From contig NZ_JNLE01000005.1 in the NCBI RefSeq assembly GCF_000702945.1, positions 620,001-684,000 on the forward strand: a DNA stretch of 64,000 nt, read 5' to 3'. This document shows, in pieces, positions 17,505 through 26,764 of this stretch. Source of the DNA: Clostridium sp. KNHs205 (GTDB lineage Bacteria; Bacillota; Clostridia; Lachnospirales; Lachnospiraceae). Below the pieces are notes generated by a model, which saw nothing but the letters and a program-made list of their open reading frames with translations, made no database searches and was not told where the DNA came from. The position numbers and the translations under genes are program-made. Each line of letters starts with the position of its first letter. Positions within the stretch are counted from its first letter, which is position 1.

Positions 17505-19994
17505 TTACAATTTCAATAGTCTTTTTATAACCGTTACAGTTTCTCCGGCATCTGCTGCAAAGCCGTCTGCACCTATCTCATCAGCGTAACTTTGCGTAAT
17601 TACCGCACCTCCAATAATTACCTTTGCTTTTAGTCCTGCTTCTTGTTTTAAAGCTATAACGCGTTTCATTTCAAGCATGGTGGTGGTCATCAGGGCGGAT
17701 AATGCAATAATATCCGCCTCCTGCTCTCTGGCTGTTTCTATGATTTTTTCCGATGGCACATCCTTGCCCAGATCAATAACCTGAAATCCGTAGTTCTTAA
17801 GCATCAATACCACCAGATTCTTACCGATATCATGTACATCTCCGGAAACTGTTGCTATAACCACCGTTGCCAGCTTCTTCTCCTCCTGGCCGTCTTTTAA
17901 TAGCGGCTCCAGATAATCAATTGCGGTTTTCATGGCTTCTGCCGACGAAATCAGCTGGGGAAGAAAATAAATCTGCTTGTCAAAGAGCCTGCCAACTTCA
18001 TTTATACCCGGTATCAACAGCTCATCCAGTACAAAGGAAGGTTTAACCTCTTCTTTCAGAACCTCCTTAACACGTGCTACAATCTCTCTTTTATTTCCTT
18101 TTATTACTGCGTCATAAACATCCTGATAGGTTTTATTCCCCTCAATAACCTTCGGGCTTCCTGCGCCTTCCTCCTGATTTAAGGAAGTATCTGCTCCGGA
18201 CTTCTTAAGAGTTTCTTCTTTTCTGGTTACAACAGAGGATGGTCTTTCCGTTACTCTTTTGATATACCTGATGTCTGACTCTTCTTTGGCTGCAAGGAGA
18301 TCTGCTGCAAAGGCTGTGTTCATTAACAGCTCCTGAGAGGGATTTGCTATTGCCATAGTAAGTCCTTCTCTGATAGCAAGTGCCAGAAAAGTACTGTTTA
18401 CATACTGTCTCTCAGGGAGTCCGAAGGATATATTGGACAACCCCACAACCGTAGCCAGTCCAAGCTCTTCCTTGCAGTAACGGATGGTCTCAAGGGTCTG
18501 CAGTGCTGCGTCACGATTGGCTCCTACGGTATTTACAAGCCCGTCTACGATAATATCGTCTTTTTCAAGACCATTTCTTTCTGCTGCTTCTGCAATAGTA
18601 CGGATAATATCTTTCTTCTCCTCCAGATCCTTCGGTAAACCTTTATCTGATAGAGGAAGCAGTATAAACATAGCTCCGTATTTATGGGCAAGGGGTATTA
18701 GTTTCTCAAACTTCTCCTTTTCCAGGGATATGGAGTTAATAAGGGCACGTCCCGGATAGATTCTCAGAGCGGCTTCCATTACACTGATATGGCTCGTATC
18801 TATGCTTAGGGGCAGCCCTGAGAAACCTGTTAACTCATAGATTGCTTCGAGCATGGCTTCTTTCTCATCAATGCCGTTCATCCCCATATTTACATCCAGA
18901 ATATCCGCACCGTCTTCTTCCTGCTGCCTTGCAAAGTCCGTAACCATCTGGTAGTTACCCTGCCTTAATTCTTCCTGAAGGGCTTTCTTACCGGTCGGGT
19001 TGATTCTTTCACCGATTACAAGGAATTTCCCGTTATCCTTAATCTTAAGTGCTTTACGTTCTGTTGTGAGAATCCTTACTTTTTCAGGAGTAAGTTCCGG
19101 CACCGGAAGCTCACTGACGGAAGCCTTTAACATAGCTAAATGCTCCGGTGTAGTTCCGCAGCAGCCACCGATAATACCTGCTCCTGCCTCCACAAGTCCT
19201 CTGGTTTCTTCTGCAAATTCTTTCCCTTCCATAGAAAAGACCGTTTCATCATTTACAAGCTTTGGCAGACCTGCGTTGGGCTTTGCAATAATAGGAACGG
19301 AAGAATACTTTTTCATTTCACTTACGATATCCTTCATGCCTTCCGGACCGGTGGAGCAATTCACACCTACGGCATCCGCTCCCATCTTTTGAAGCACGGT
19401 AATTGCCGTTACCGGGTCCGTGCCGTAAAGGGTTCTGTTATTCTCGTTAAAGGTAAGGGTTATCATAACAGGTAAGTCACAGGTTTCTTTTACTGCCAAA
19501 AGAGCAGCTCTGCATTCCTGCAGACTCATCATAGTCTCTATCACAAAAAGGTCAGCACCGGCTAATAACAGATAAGCGATCTGCTCCTTATATACCTCAA
19601 CCAATTCTTCAAAACGAAGAGTTCCCACCGGGTATAACTGCTGCCCGGTCATGGTAAGGTCACCGGCGATATAGACTTTTCTGTCAGCAGCCGCTTCTGT
19701 TACTGCCCGCTTGGACAGTCTCACAAGTTCCTGATTAATCTCTGCTATTCTGTCTGCAAGGCCGTATTCGGTAAGCTTTATTCGGTTACCCGTAAAAGTA
19801 GGCGCATAAAGAATATCCGTTCCGGCTTCGATATAGGCTTTTTGCAGGTCAATCAGAACACCAGGGTTCTTAAGTATCCATTCTTCCGGGCATACACCGG
19901 TAGGCATCCCGGCTTTTTGCATATTGCTGCCTGTTGCTCCGTCTAAGAGTACGATTTTCTGCTTTGTCAGCTCTCTGAATTCTTTTCTTGTCAT
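17505..19994 (-). CDS. metH: Cobalamin-dependent methionine synthase without reactivation domain, 829 aa
   Basis: Transfers a methyl group from 5-methyltetrahydrofolate to homocysteine via cobalamin. Domains in order: homocysteine-binding barrel (about 1-295; zinc Cys in GVNCSTGP and GGCCGTTPEH), pterin-binding barrel (about 320-575; VIGERINPTGKKAL, DILDVNMG), B12 cap helices (about 625-700) and B12-binding Rossmann domain (about 710-829) with the DxHxxG motif in GDVHDIGKN, SAL and GG motifs. The C-terminal AdoMet-dependent reactivation domain of the ~1,200-residue E. coli enzyme is absent, as in many anaerobes, where reactivation may be done by a separate protein. Third gene of a cluster with MTHFR. 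Confidence 0.93.
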   Translation of the reverse strand: MTRKEFRELTKQKIVLLDGATGSNMQKAGMPTGVCPEEWILKNPGVLIDLQKAYIEAGTDILYAPTFTGNRIKLTEYGLADRIAEINQELVRLSKRAVTEAAADRKVYIAGDLTMTGQQLYPVGTLRFEELVEVYKEQIAYLLLAGADLFVIETMMSLQECRAALLAVKETCDLPVMITLTFNENNRTLYGTDPVTAITVLQKMGADAVGVNCSTGPEGMKDIVSEMKKYSSVPIIAKPNAGLPKLVNDETVFSMEGKEFAEETRGLVEAGAGIIGGCCGTTPEHLAMLKASVSELPVPELTPEKVRILTTERKALKIKDNGKFLVIGERINPTGKKALQEELRQGNYQMVTDFARQQEEDGADILDVNMGMNGIDEKEAMLEAIYELTGFSGLPLSIDTSHISVMEAALRIYPGRALINSISLEKEKFEKLIPLAHKYGAMFILLPLSDKGLPKDLEEKKDIIRTIAEAAERNGLEKDDIIVDGLVNTVGANRDAALQTLETIRYCKEELGLATVVGLSNISFGLPERQYVNSTFLALAIREGLTMAIANPSQELLMNTAFAADLLAAKEESDIRYIKRVTERPSSVVTRKEETLKKSGADTSLNQEEGAGSPKVIEGNKTYQDVYDAVIKGNKREIVARVKEVLKEEVKPSFVLDELLIPGINEVGRLFDKQIYFLPQLISSAEAMKTAIDYLEPLLKDGQEEKKLATVVIATVSGDVHDIGKNLVVLMLKNYGFQVIDLGKDVPSEKIIETAREQEADIIALSALMTTTMLEMKRVIALKQEAGLKAKVIIGGAVITQSYADEIGADGFAADAGETVTVIKRLLKL

Positions 19995-20061
19995 GGTAAC
20001 CTCTTTCCTGAATCTATCGTTGCGTTTTGGTTTTCTCCCAACTTATATATTCCTGCTTCGT

Positions 20062-20463
20062 TTATATCTTTCCGACCAGCCAGGTCTTTGCCTTTTCATA
20101 ATCATCTATAAAGGAACAGGCAAAGGTAGCTTTGGCTCTCTGTTCTTTCAATCTGCTTTTGATAAGATGTTTTATCTTCTTACAGGTTCCGACAAAAACT
20201 ACCTTGCGCAGTTTGTTCAATTCTATCAGCCGATTAAGTATATCTTCTGCCATGTCTTCCTCTATAACAGTCTGGTTAATATTAACCGCTACCAGACCGG
20301 TAGAAGAGGGGCGCTTTAAAACTTCCAAATCCTTATGAAACTTCTCCATTACCAGTTCCTTGTGCCCATAAAGAGCATCCAGCTGCTCAAACCAGATTTC
20401 TCCCCCTTTATAGGCCATGGCAAAGGACTCCCTTACAATCGGCTTATCATCAATATCCCTCAT
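20062..20463 (-). CDS. Unknown protein within the methionine cluster, 133 aa
   Basis: I do not recognise a family with certainty. The alternating hydrophobic strands and helices (TGLVAVNINQTVIEE, LRKVVFVGTCKKIKHL, AKATFACSFIDDYEKAKTWL) suggest a small alpha/beta, STAS/SpoIIAA-like fold. It lies between the MTHFR fusion (45 bp upstream) and metH (67 bp downstream), all in one direction, so a role in methionine synthase or folate metabolism is possible. It is too short and lacks the motifs of a MetH reactivation domain. An AAGG site precedes the ATG by 7 bases. Confidence 0.7.
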   Translation of the reverse strand: MRDIDDKPIVRESFAMAYKGGEIWFEQLDALYGHKELVMEKFHKDLEVLKRPSSTGLVAVNINQTVIEEDMAEDILNRLIELNKLRKVVFVGTCKKIKHLIKSRLKEQRAKATFACSFIDDYEKAKTWLVGKI

Positions 20464-20508
20464 AATTTTACCTTAGACCTTATCTTCTATCTATTGTTTA
20501 TTTATACG

Positions 20509-22311
20509 CTATACAATCTTTATTTTTTCCATGAGGCTTACCCGGTTAAAGGGAAGCATAAAATAATAACCGTCTGCAAAAGGACTTATATCCCTGATTA
20601 TTTCACTTGCAATATCTGCTGCTACCCACTCTGCCTCTTCTTTCTCCATATCCGGTCGGTATCTTTCCACTACCCAGTCGGGTACATTGATACCGGATAT
20701 CTCATTCTTGATAAAATTCGCATTGGTGTAGCTTACAAGAGGCATGATTCCGCATAAGATTTTAGTATTTACCCTTTTCTTGATTTCTTCCAAACGCCGC
20801 ATGTCTTCCTCTGAATAAACAGGCTGTGTAAGAAAATATCCGGCACCGGCTTCAATCTTCTTCTCCATCCTCTCAACTACCTTCTCAATGGGACCTCGTC
20901 CATAATTCAGTGCTCCTCCATAATAAAGAAGTTCCTCAGGAAAATGTTCTCTGTTCATTTCCTTTACATAATTCATGAGCTGAATGGAGTTATAGTCAAA
21001 CACACCGGTAGTAGACTGTCTGTGTTCACTGGGAATAGGATCTCCGGTTACAATCAGAATATTGCGTATTCCTCCTAAATAAGCTCCAAGCAAAGTGGAA
21101 CGCATGGCGATCATATTTTTATCCCTGCAGCATACATGGGGCATAACAGGTAAACCTGTTTCATTATGCAGCTTTAGAGCCATCAAAATGGAATCCACTC
21201 TGCTTCTTCCCATAGGAGAATCGGCAATGGTTATGATATCTGTACCTGTTTCTTTTAATTTAAGAGCACAGGCTATAACCTTTTCATCCTTTGCATCAAA
21301 GGGTGGATCCAGCTCCACTGCGACTACTTTCCTGTTTGTTTTAAAGAGCTCATAGAAATCATTGGTTCTGACTTCAACTTTGGTCTCCTTTAATTCTGCC
21401 AGGTCTTTTCTGACTCCCCTGTAGTCTTCTCTTAACAGAAGACGCTCTGACATATTCTGAATATATTCAGGTGTGGTACCGCAGCAGCCGCCGATAATAT
21501 CGACACCCAGATCACATATTCGCTGAAGATTCTCTCTAAAGTACCCTTCATTATCCATAAAGACCAGCCGGTTCTTAAACTGTTCCGGATAGCCGGCATT
21601 GGGTATTGCAGCAATGAATTTCTTCTCCGGGAAGGGCAGACGTTTTAGTATCTGGTTCATATGTCCGGAACCGATACCACAGTTGAAGCCTCCTGCCTCA
21701 ATTTCCTCCATCTTTTCAATGGTCTCAAGGATTGTTCTGGCACTGATTCCCTTAGTGGTAAAACCATTCTTATTAAGACAGAAATTCGTAATGATAAAAG
21801 CGTCCGGTTTCTTCTCTTTAATATATGCGGTTACATTTTTTAAGTAATAGAAATCCGAAAAAGTCTCAAAAAGAAATACTTCTCCACCTGCTTCTAAAAA
21901 GGCATCACACATCTCCAGATATTCTGCAAGTATATCCTCTTCCGTTCTGGTACCATTTTCAGGTATTGGTCCTATATCACAGGCGATATAGATATCCTGT
22001 GCAGCTGTTAATCCTTCCGCTTTCGCTTCCTTCACAGCCCTTTGGGCCAGACGATAGGCATTCTTAATTAACTCTCTCTGTTCTTCTCCAAACTGTGACA
22101 GGGTTTGCTTATTGGCCGCAAAGGTATTGGTTCTGATTAACACCGCACCGGCTTTGATATACGCTTTATGGATATCTGCAATTATGTCTTCCTTCTTAAT
22201 ATTCCCGTATTCTGATACAGCATTATCATTGTTCAGCAGCCTGGAATAATAGGTCCCCATGGCTCCATCTGTAATCAATTTGTGTTCTTTTAGGTACTCC
22301 CTTAACTCCAT
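20509..22311 (-). CDS. Bifunctional homocysteine S-methyltransferase / methylenetetrahydrofolate reductase, 600 aa
   Basis: YitJ-like fusion. Residues about 1-290 form a homocysteine methyltransferase barrel (ITDGAMGTYYSRLL; zinc Cys in GFNCGIGSGH and GGCCGTTPEY); residues about 305-600 are a MTHFR barrel (VAVELDPPFD, DIITIADSPMGRSR, NILIVTGDP, GAGYFLTQPVYS). The MTHFR half makes 5-methyl-THF, the substrate for the MetH encoded downstream; the other half can methylate homocysteine from another donor. First gene of the cluster, with GAGAGGA ribosome site. I see no SAM (S-box), T-box or cobalamin riboswitch in its leader. Confidence 0.92.
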   Translation of the reverse strand: MELREYLKEHKLITDGAMGTYYSRLLNNDNAVSEYGNIKKEDIIADIHKAYIKAGAVLIRTNTFAANKQTLSQFGEEQRELIKNAYRLAQRAVKEAKAEGLTAAQDIYIACDIGPIPENGTRTEEDILAEYLEMCDAFLEAGGEVFLFETFSDFYYLKNVTAYIKEKKPDAFIITNFCLNKNGFTTKGISARTILETIEKMEEIEAGGFNCGIGSGHMNQILKRLPFPEKKFIAAIPNAGYPEQFKNRLVFMDNEGYFRENLQRICDLGVDIIGGCCGTTPEYIQNMSERLLLREDYRGVRKDLAELKETKVEVRTNDFYELFKTNRKVVAVELDPPFDAKDEKVIACALKLKETGTDIITIADSPMGRSRVDSILMALKLHNETGLPVMPHVCCRDKNMIAMRSTLLGAYLGGIRNILIVTGDPIPSEHRQSTTGVFDYNSIQLMNYVKEMNREHFPEELLYYGGALNYGRGPIEKVVERMEKKIEAGAGYFLTQPVYSEEDMRRLEEIKKRVNTKILCGIMPLVSYTNANFIKNEISGINVPDWVVERYRPDMEKEEAEWVAADIASEIIRDISPFADGYYFMLPFNRVSLMEKIKIV

Positions 22312-22361
22312 GGTTTTATCCTCTCTGATTGAAGTAGAATACTGATGGTATATTTATTCAG

Positions 22362-22480
22362 ATTTCTTTTCGTTTAATTTCTTTTCTTCTGTATAATGTC
22401 ATTTCTTTTTTTGTATAGTTTCATTTCTTATATCTAATTTGATTTCCTCTATGTAATTTCATTTCTTATATCATAATCAG
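22362..22480. repeat. Degenerate tandem array in the methionine-cluster leader
   Basis: Five to six units of 19-24 bp, each starting ATTTCTT or ATTTCCT and often ending TAATTTCA (read on the plus strand), lie 50-170 bp upstream of the MTHFR fusion gene. On the transcribed strand this is a run of AGAAATGAAA-like, purine-rich units. No stable hairpin is apparent. The rest of the 22312-22697 spacer is AT-rich and otherwise featureless. Confidence 0.6.
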
Positions 22481-22697
22481 AAATGAATGACTTGTCTACA
22501 AGAATTATTTTTCAGATAATAAAAAAGAAAGGATACTGCTTGAAGTTGCAATAAACCTTTCCGTCCTTTAGACTTATCGATTCTTTTAAAAAACCTTCGT
22601 ATTTTTATTCATTGCTCAGGTATCTTTGAAACCTCATTACACACTTTCCAGATTACAAAATGCCCTCTGTGCATAGAATTATCACAGGCTTCTGATC

Positions 22698-23123
22698 CTA
22701 CAAGGTTATATCCCTGGTATATTCTAAATACCTGGTTCCCTGGAATTTCAATTTGCCGTAATCCCCTTCTGCCAACATTCCGTATTCTCTTCCACTTACC
22801 GAGAACTCCATTCTGTCACCGCTCTCCACTTCGAAGGTAGCATAATACCAGGTACTTGAGCTTGAAGAAGCAAAGTCGTCCATTGTGTTATTGCTACTAT
22901 GAGAAACACTGGTTCGTTTGGCAACTACTTTAGCTTCTACAGTAAGAACAGGTGAATTACTATTTTTGATACCCTGTCTGATTGCAGATATTATCCCAAA
23001 TAAAATAATTCCAAATACCAACAGAAACATAATTGTAAAAATCCCCGGAAAAGTATTTCCTCCGAAGCCATTTCCGAAACCATTTCCAAAACTATCGCTA
23101 AACCCAGTATTAAACCCACCCAT
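22698..23123 (-). CDS. DUF2500 family membrane protein, 141 aa
   Basis: A Gly/Phe/Asn-rich N-terminus (GFGNGFGNGFGG), one membrane helix (IFTIMFLLVFGIILFGIIS) and a beta-rich domain with the DUF2500 hallmarks VEAKVVAKRTSVS, YYATFEVESGDRMEFSVSGREYGML and GKLKFQGTRYL. Function of the family is unknown. ATG 23123 follows AGAGGA at 5 bases; the longer TTG start at 23144 would place that ribosome site inside the gene. Confidence 0.85.
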   Translation of the reverse strand: MGGFNTGFSDSFGNGFGNGFGGNTFPGIFTIMFLLVFGIILFGIISAIRQGIKNSNSPVLTVEAKVVAKRTSVSHSSNNTMDDFASSSSSTWYYATFEVESGDRMEFSVSGREYGMLAEGDYGKLKFQGTRYLEYTRDITL

Positions 23124-23353
23124 AAAAATCCTCTTTTCCACCAAACGATAATTATAATTTCGCTTGATTATAGAACGACATCTTTCATCATTTACTTATT
23201 TTCTTCGCTTTTATTATAGCAAAACCGAAATCCGGCTGTCAAATAATTCTAAGTAGCAGTCTTCAGGATGTATCTTTTTCAATCTATGATATGAAGTACT
23301 TTATAAGATAAATTTATACTGTAGTATATGTTTCATTTATTAATCTGTTTCAC

Positions 23354-23393
23354 TAAAAAAGAGTACCACGCATTCTCACAAAGCAGGGTACCC
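23354..23393 (-). terminator. Terminator of the 142-aa protein gene
   Basis: On the minus strand GGGTACCCTGC pairs with GCGTGGTACTC and is followed by TTTTTT. It lies just downstream of the stop codon at 23416. Confidence 0.75.
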
Positions 23394-23415
23394 TTATTAT
23401 TCTCATAAAATAGTA

Positions 23416-23844
23416 TTAGATATAACGCTTACACTCATTGATATTATTTTCTTCCAGGGTTAACAATCTTTGTCCTAATTCTTTGATTTCACTGTCTGCA
23501 CCGTTATATTTACGGTTATTTTTTATGATATCAATTACACCCATGGTACTGCCCTGCATAAGCATCCCTGCAATATGGGAGGCTGATTTATCCGTTAAGG
23601 TCTTAACATTGATCATCACATCAGCTGAAACCTTCTGAAACATAGAAATATCTTTTTCTTCTTTGTTTCTTTGTTTCAGATACTCTTCCGCTTTCCTCTC
23701 GATGGACTCATATTCTCTGAACTGAGAGTTTAAAGTACTGGTAAACTCCTTATCTTCCGCAATATTGATCAATTGTCCCAAAGTATCTGTACCCATTTTA
23801 GCATTTTGATAAATATAATTTAAATATTCTTCATTCGCATCCAT
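23416..23844 (-). CDS. Helical hypothetical protein, 142 aa
   Basis: Predicted all-helical and soluble (QNAKMGTDTLGQLINIAED, EYESIERKAEEYLKQRNKEE, HIAGMLMQGSTMGVIDIIKN). The layout resembles a ferritin-like four-helix bundle of the DUF2383 / PA2169 type, without obvious metal ligands. Very strong CCAAGGAGG ribosome site. Single-gene unit with its own terminator. Function unknown. Confidence 0.75.
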   Translation of the reverse strand: MDANEEYLNYIYQNAKMGTDTLGQLINIAEDKEFTSTLNSQFREYESIERKAEEYLKQRNKEEKDISMFQKVSADVMINVKTLTDKSASHIAGMLMQGSTMGVIDIIKNNRKYNGADSEIKELGQRLLTLEENNINECKRYI

Positions 23845-23922
23845 TGTATTACCTCCTTGGAGATAATATTCACCGAATACTTTTCTTTTATACGGTTTGA
23901 TAACGTCTTAGAAGATATTACA

Positions 23923-24525
23923 TTATCTGTCAGCCATACGGTAACCAACACCCATTTCAGTAAGAATATACTGAGGTTCACCGGGATTTTTTTCAATTTT
24001 TCTTCGAATATTTGCCATGTTTACACGAAGTGTACGGCTTTCATTGGCATAGGGTCCCCAGATTTCCTTGATAATATAATCATGGGTTAATACTTTGCCG
24101 GGATGTCTTGCTAAAAGTGCAAGTATTTTATATTCAATAGGTGTCAGATGAATGTTTTGCTTTTCCAGATAAACACTTCTTTTCTCATAATCGATTTCCA
24201 GTTCTGCAATCTTAACAATACCCGATTCTTTTTTCATTTCCTCACTGCTTCTTATTCCATGGCGCAAAGCTGTTCTGATACGTGCCAGCAATTCAGGGGT
24301 TCTAAAAGGTTTTACGATGTAATCGTCAGCTTCCAGATCAAGAGCCTCCACCTTCTCTCTTTCATGCCCTCTTGCGGATACTACCACAACAGGCACCTTA
24401 GACCAGGTTCGTATATTTTTCAGCACTTCCAGACCGTCCATATCCGGCAGCCCCAGATCCAGGAGAATGAGATCCGGAATATAGGAAGCATTCATCTGAA
24501 TTGCTTCTCTGCCTCCTGTACTTCG
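23923..24525 (-). pseudogene. kdpE: 5'-truncated KdpE-like response regulator
   Basis: From residue M (24495) on, it is a good OmpR/PhoB-type regulator of the KdpE group: phosphorylation site DLILLDLGLPDMDG, VVSARGHEREKVEALDLEADDYIVKPF, and a winged helix (HLTPIEYKILALLARHPGKVL, RTLRVNMANIRRKI). The first ~40 residues that carry the acidic pocket are missing: nine conserved-looking codons (STGGREAIQ) extend upstream and then meet a stop at about 24526. No kdpD or kdpFABC is nearby. A ~155-bp palindromic element lies about 80 bp upstream of the break. Without the acidic pocket it cannot be a normal phospho-receiver, so I call it a remnant; a shortened DNA-binding product cannot be excluded. 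Confidence 0.75.
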
Positions 24526-24602
24526 TTAAGAAGATATAAAGAAATGAAATATTATGTAATTTTCTATACCGTAAATAGCGACTGATGCCAAATGAATACA
24601 AA

Positions 24603-24758
24603 CGGTAAGAAGCCTCTTAGCTTTCCTGTAATGCACTGCCTGAAAGACCTGTTGCCGATTTGGGTGCATAAACGAACAATTTTTGAACGATTTAGCAACT
24701 AAATAAGCAATGTGTCTGTCAGCCGGTGTGTAGAGGAAAGCCAAGAGGCTTCTTACCG
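24603..24758. mobile_element. MITE-like hairpin element, copy 1
   Basis: The ends are a 25-bp inverted repeat with one mismatch (CGGTAAGAAGCCTCTT at the left, its inverse at 24734-24758). Pairing continues inward imperfectly (CTGAAAGACCTGTTGCCG versus AAGCAATGTGTCTGTCAG), leaving a central loop. The same plan, with clearly related sequence (AAGAAG, CTGAAAGAC, TTGCC, GCGAACA/ACGAACA, AATGTG, CTTCTTAC), recurs at 47629-47782. It encodes no protein. Either a non-autonomous transposable element or a repeated structured RNA. Confidence 0.7.
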
Positions 24759-24789
24759 CAACATTTTTTAAAATAACAGCTTCTTTAAC

Positions 24790-24933
24790 TCATCTTTTCT
24801 GATTCTGAGGACCAATGCCCTCTCTTACCACATTATGAGTCTGATTCTGGTTTTCTGGTTTTTCTTTATGAGTTGACTGATTAAATTTTTCTTTTTCCTT
24901 GCGCTGCTGCTGTTTTTCAGTATCCTTCTGCAT
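24790..24933 (-). CDS. Small charged hypothetical protein, 47 aa
   Basis: Very hydrophilic, Gln/Lys/Glu/Asn-rich (KDTEKQQQRKEKEKFNQ) with a C-terminal VREGIGPQNQKR that looks like a conserved tail. The ATG at 24933 has ATGGGGAAG close by. The frame extends to 25023 with less plausible sequence. No known family; coding status is moderately supported only by composition and the ribosome site. Confidence 0.45.
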   Translation of the reverse strand: MQKDTEKQQQRKEKEKFNQSTHKEKPENQNQTHNVVREGIGPQNQKR

Positions 24934-25023
24934 GTCTTCCCCATTTCTGCGCTTTTTGATCTTTGAAAAGCGCTGACTATAAATTACTGAGATTAACTGT
25001 GTTTGTCCACACACTCTGCTCAA

Positions 25024-25470
25024 TCTGTTTAGTAGTACAAAACCAATCTTAGCTCCAACAAAAAAATATGGAATAATAAAATTGCATTTTCAGATAGTAT
25101 CTGCAGCTGAAAGTATTTTATGTACATAAGATTGTAAGGTAAGTATTCATCGCATCAGGTTCATAAATCTGCTTTTTATTATGAAGCCTTGAATTCACCT
25201 TTTTGTTGTTTTGGTAATATTCAAGTTTTATTCAAATAAAAATATTCACAATCTTTTCAATAACCATTCATATTAAGTACATTTATGAACAGTATACTAC
25301 TTATATAGCAATAAACAAGGTTCCCCACCTTGCTGACATAATCTTTTTTTTCATATGAGGCCAGACGGTTAAACCGGCTGGCCTTCCTCCTTTTCTATCT
25401 GTAGTTATCCCTTCCGTAAAGTCTTAAATAATTTACATATAGATAAGATTTCTGTTAGCTCATGTATCTG
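25024..25470. other. AT-rich spacer with two hairpins
   Basis: 447 bases without a credible gene. CAAGGT-TCCCC-ACCTTG (25316-25332) and a longer hairpin, AGGCCAG...CTGGCCT with an inner ACGGTT/AACCGG pairing (25358-25384), lie near the end of the acetyltransferase gene. The second is followed on the minus side by eight consecutive T/A bases after CATATGA and is the probable terminator of the acetyltransferase gene. Nothing else recognised. Confidence 0.5.
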
Positions 25471-26682
25471 TTAAAAATAATCAGAGAAATAAGGTGTCTG
25501 TTGTTCAATGGCATCCTCTAACATATCTACAGTGTCAGGGCTGCAACTTAAACGTCCGATTTTATGCAGATAATCCGGACGTTTATATCCAAGGAGCATG
25601 GTTGTCATTGTTTGTATATCTATCTTATCGCTGCTTTTTTCTGAGGTTCTAAGAATTTCACCCTTTCCTTCTGCTGAAATGTGCAGCGTAAAAGTTCCCT
25701 GGTTCCAGGATAAAAGCGGATCATCCAGGGTAAAGGTCCATTTCCTGTCAGCAGTATCTGCCTTAAAAGGATAAAGGGCTATGAACATTTCAATATCTAC
25801 AATACGTGCCATAAAATAAGGTGAAATGGTCTCCTTAATATCTGCATCCTCCAGTAGAAAAGCCAGGGGTTCATCGGTATGGATATTCCCGGTAACCTTT
25901 GAAATCATGGAAAAATGAGCACTGATAAAATTCCAGAGTCCGCTTCTTGCTTCTTCATGGACAAATATCATATCCTTTATATGAAAGATCTCATCTGCTA
26001 TCCAGTAGAGCACATAACCGTCCGGCTCACCCTCCTCGTTGTAATAGATGGCTGCCATCAGATCATCTGTATCCCATAGCCAATACTCGTTCCAGGCAAG
26101 ATCTCCCCGAAGCATCGCACCATGGGTCTGAAGTGCAAAACGCTCATAAGCTTCTCTGACCTGCTCACTCTCCGCAGGGACTCTCTCAATCTCACCGGAT
26201 ACCCTTTTATTTTTGGGCAGCTGATAATCATTTATTTCAAAGGTGATCTTATCCGAAATGATTTCCCAGCCTTTCCTTCTATAATAAGGAATGGAATAGG
26301 GATATAAATAAGAAATTGACTGCTTACGGTTTCGCATATTCTCAAGGGCCTGGCATAATAGCTTATGCATGAGTCCCTGACCGGAATATTCCGGATAGGT
26401 GCCTACTCCTGTAAGACCACCCATATCGTAGGTCTTATTAAAGATTCTGACCTGAAAAGGGTACACTGCTACCTGTGATATTAATTTATCATCATCAAAC
26501 CATCCCAGCACATCCGCTTGCTCAAGAATGGGAGATTTGGCTCTTATAATCTCTTTCTCTTCCCAGCCTATCTGATGGAGTTCTCTGTCAGTAACCTGAA
26601 AGACATAACGAAGGAGCTGATTATACTGTTCCAGATGCTCTAAGCCCACTTTTCTCATTTTTAGCTGTTTTCTTCTACTCAT
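25471..26682 (-). CDS. Eis-like GNAT N-acetyltransferase, 403 aa
   Basis: Length and layout match the Eis family: an N-terminal GNAT domain with the acetyl-CoA loop (GLTGVGTYPEYSGQGLMHKLL, about residues 88-108), a second degenerate GNAT domain, and a C-terminal sterol-carrier-like domain (DPLLSWNQGTFTLHISAEG). The chain ends in Phe with a free C-terminal carboxylate, which acts as catalytic base in Eis. Family members acetylate aminoglycosides, peptides or lysines; the substrate here is unknown. GAGGAGA ribosome site. Next to a BltR/BmrR-type MerR regulator in the same direction. Confidence 0.85.
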   Translation of the reverse strand: MSRRKQLKMRKVGLEHLEQYNQLLRYVFQVTDRELHQIGWEEKEIIRAKSPILEQADVLGWFDDDKLISQVAVYPFQVRIFNKTYDMGGLTGVGTYPEYSGQGLMHKLLCQALENMRNRKQSISYLYPYSIPYYRRKGWEIISDKITFEINDYQLPKNKRVSGEIERVPAESEQVREAYERFALQTHGAMLRGDLAWNEYWLWDTDDLMAAIYYNEEGEPDGYVLYWIADEIFHIKDMIFVHEEARSGLWNFISAHFSMISKVTGNIHTDEPLAFLLEDADIKETISPYFMARIVDIEMFIALYPFKADTADRKWTFTLDDPLLSWNQGTFTLHISAEGKGEILRTSEKSSDKIDIQTMTTMLLGYKRPDYLHKIGRLSCSPDTVDMLEDAIEQQTPYFSDYF

Positions 26683-26764
26683 AATCTCCTCTTATCTCGC
26701 TTATTAGCGACAAATAACAATTCCAATTCATATGCAGTGTTCCGTCGCAACTTAGTAATGTTAT

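Noticed and set aside
22312-22697. SAM, T-box or cobalamin riboswitch before the methionine cluster
   Set aside because: None of the conserved blocks of these leaders was found.
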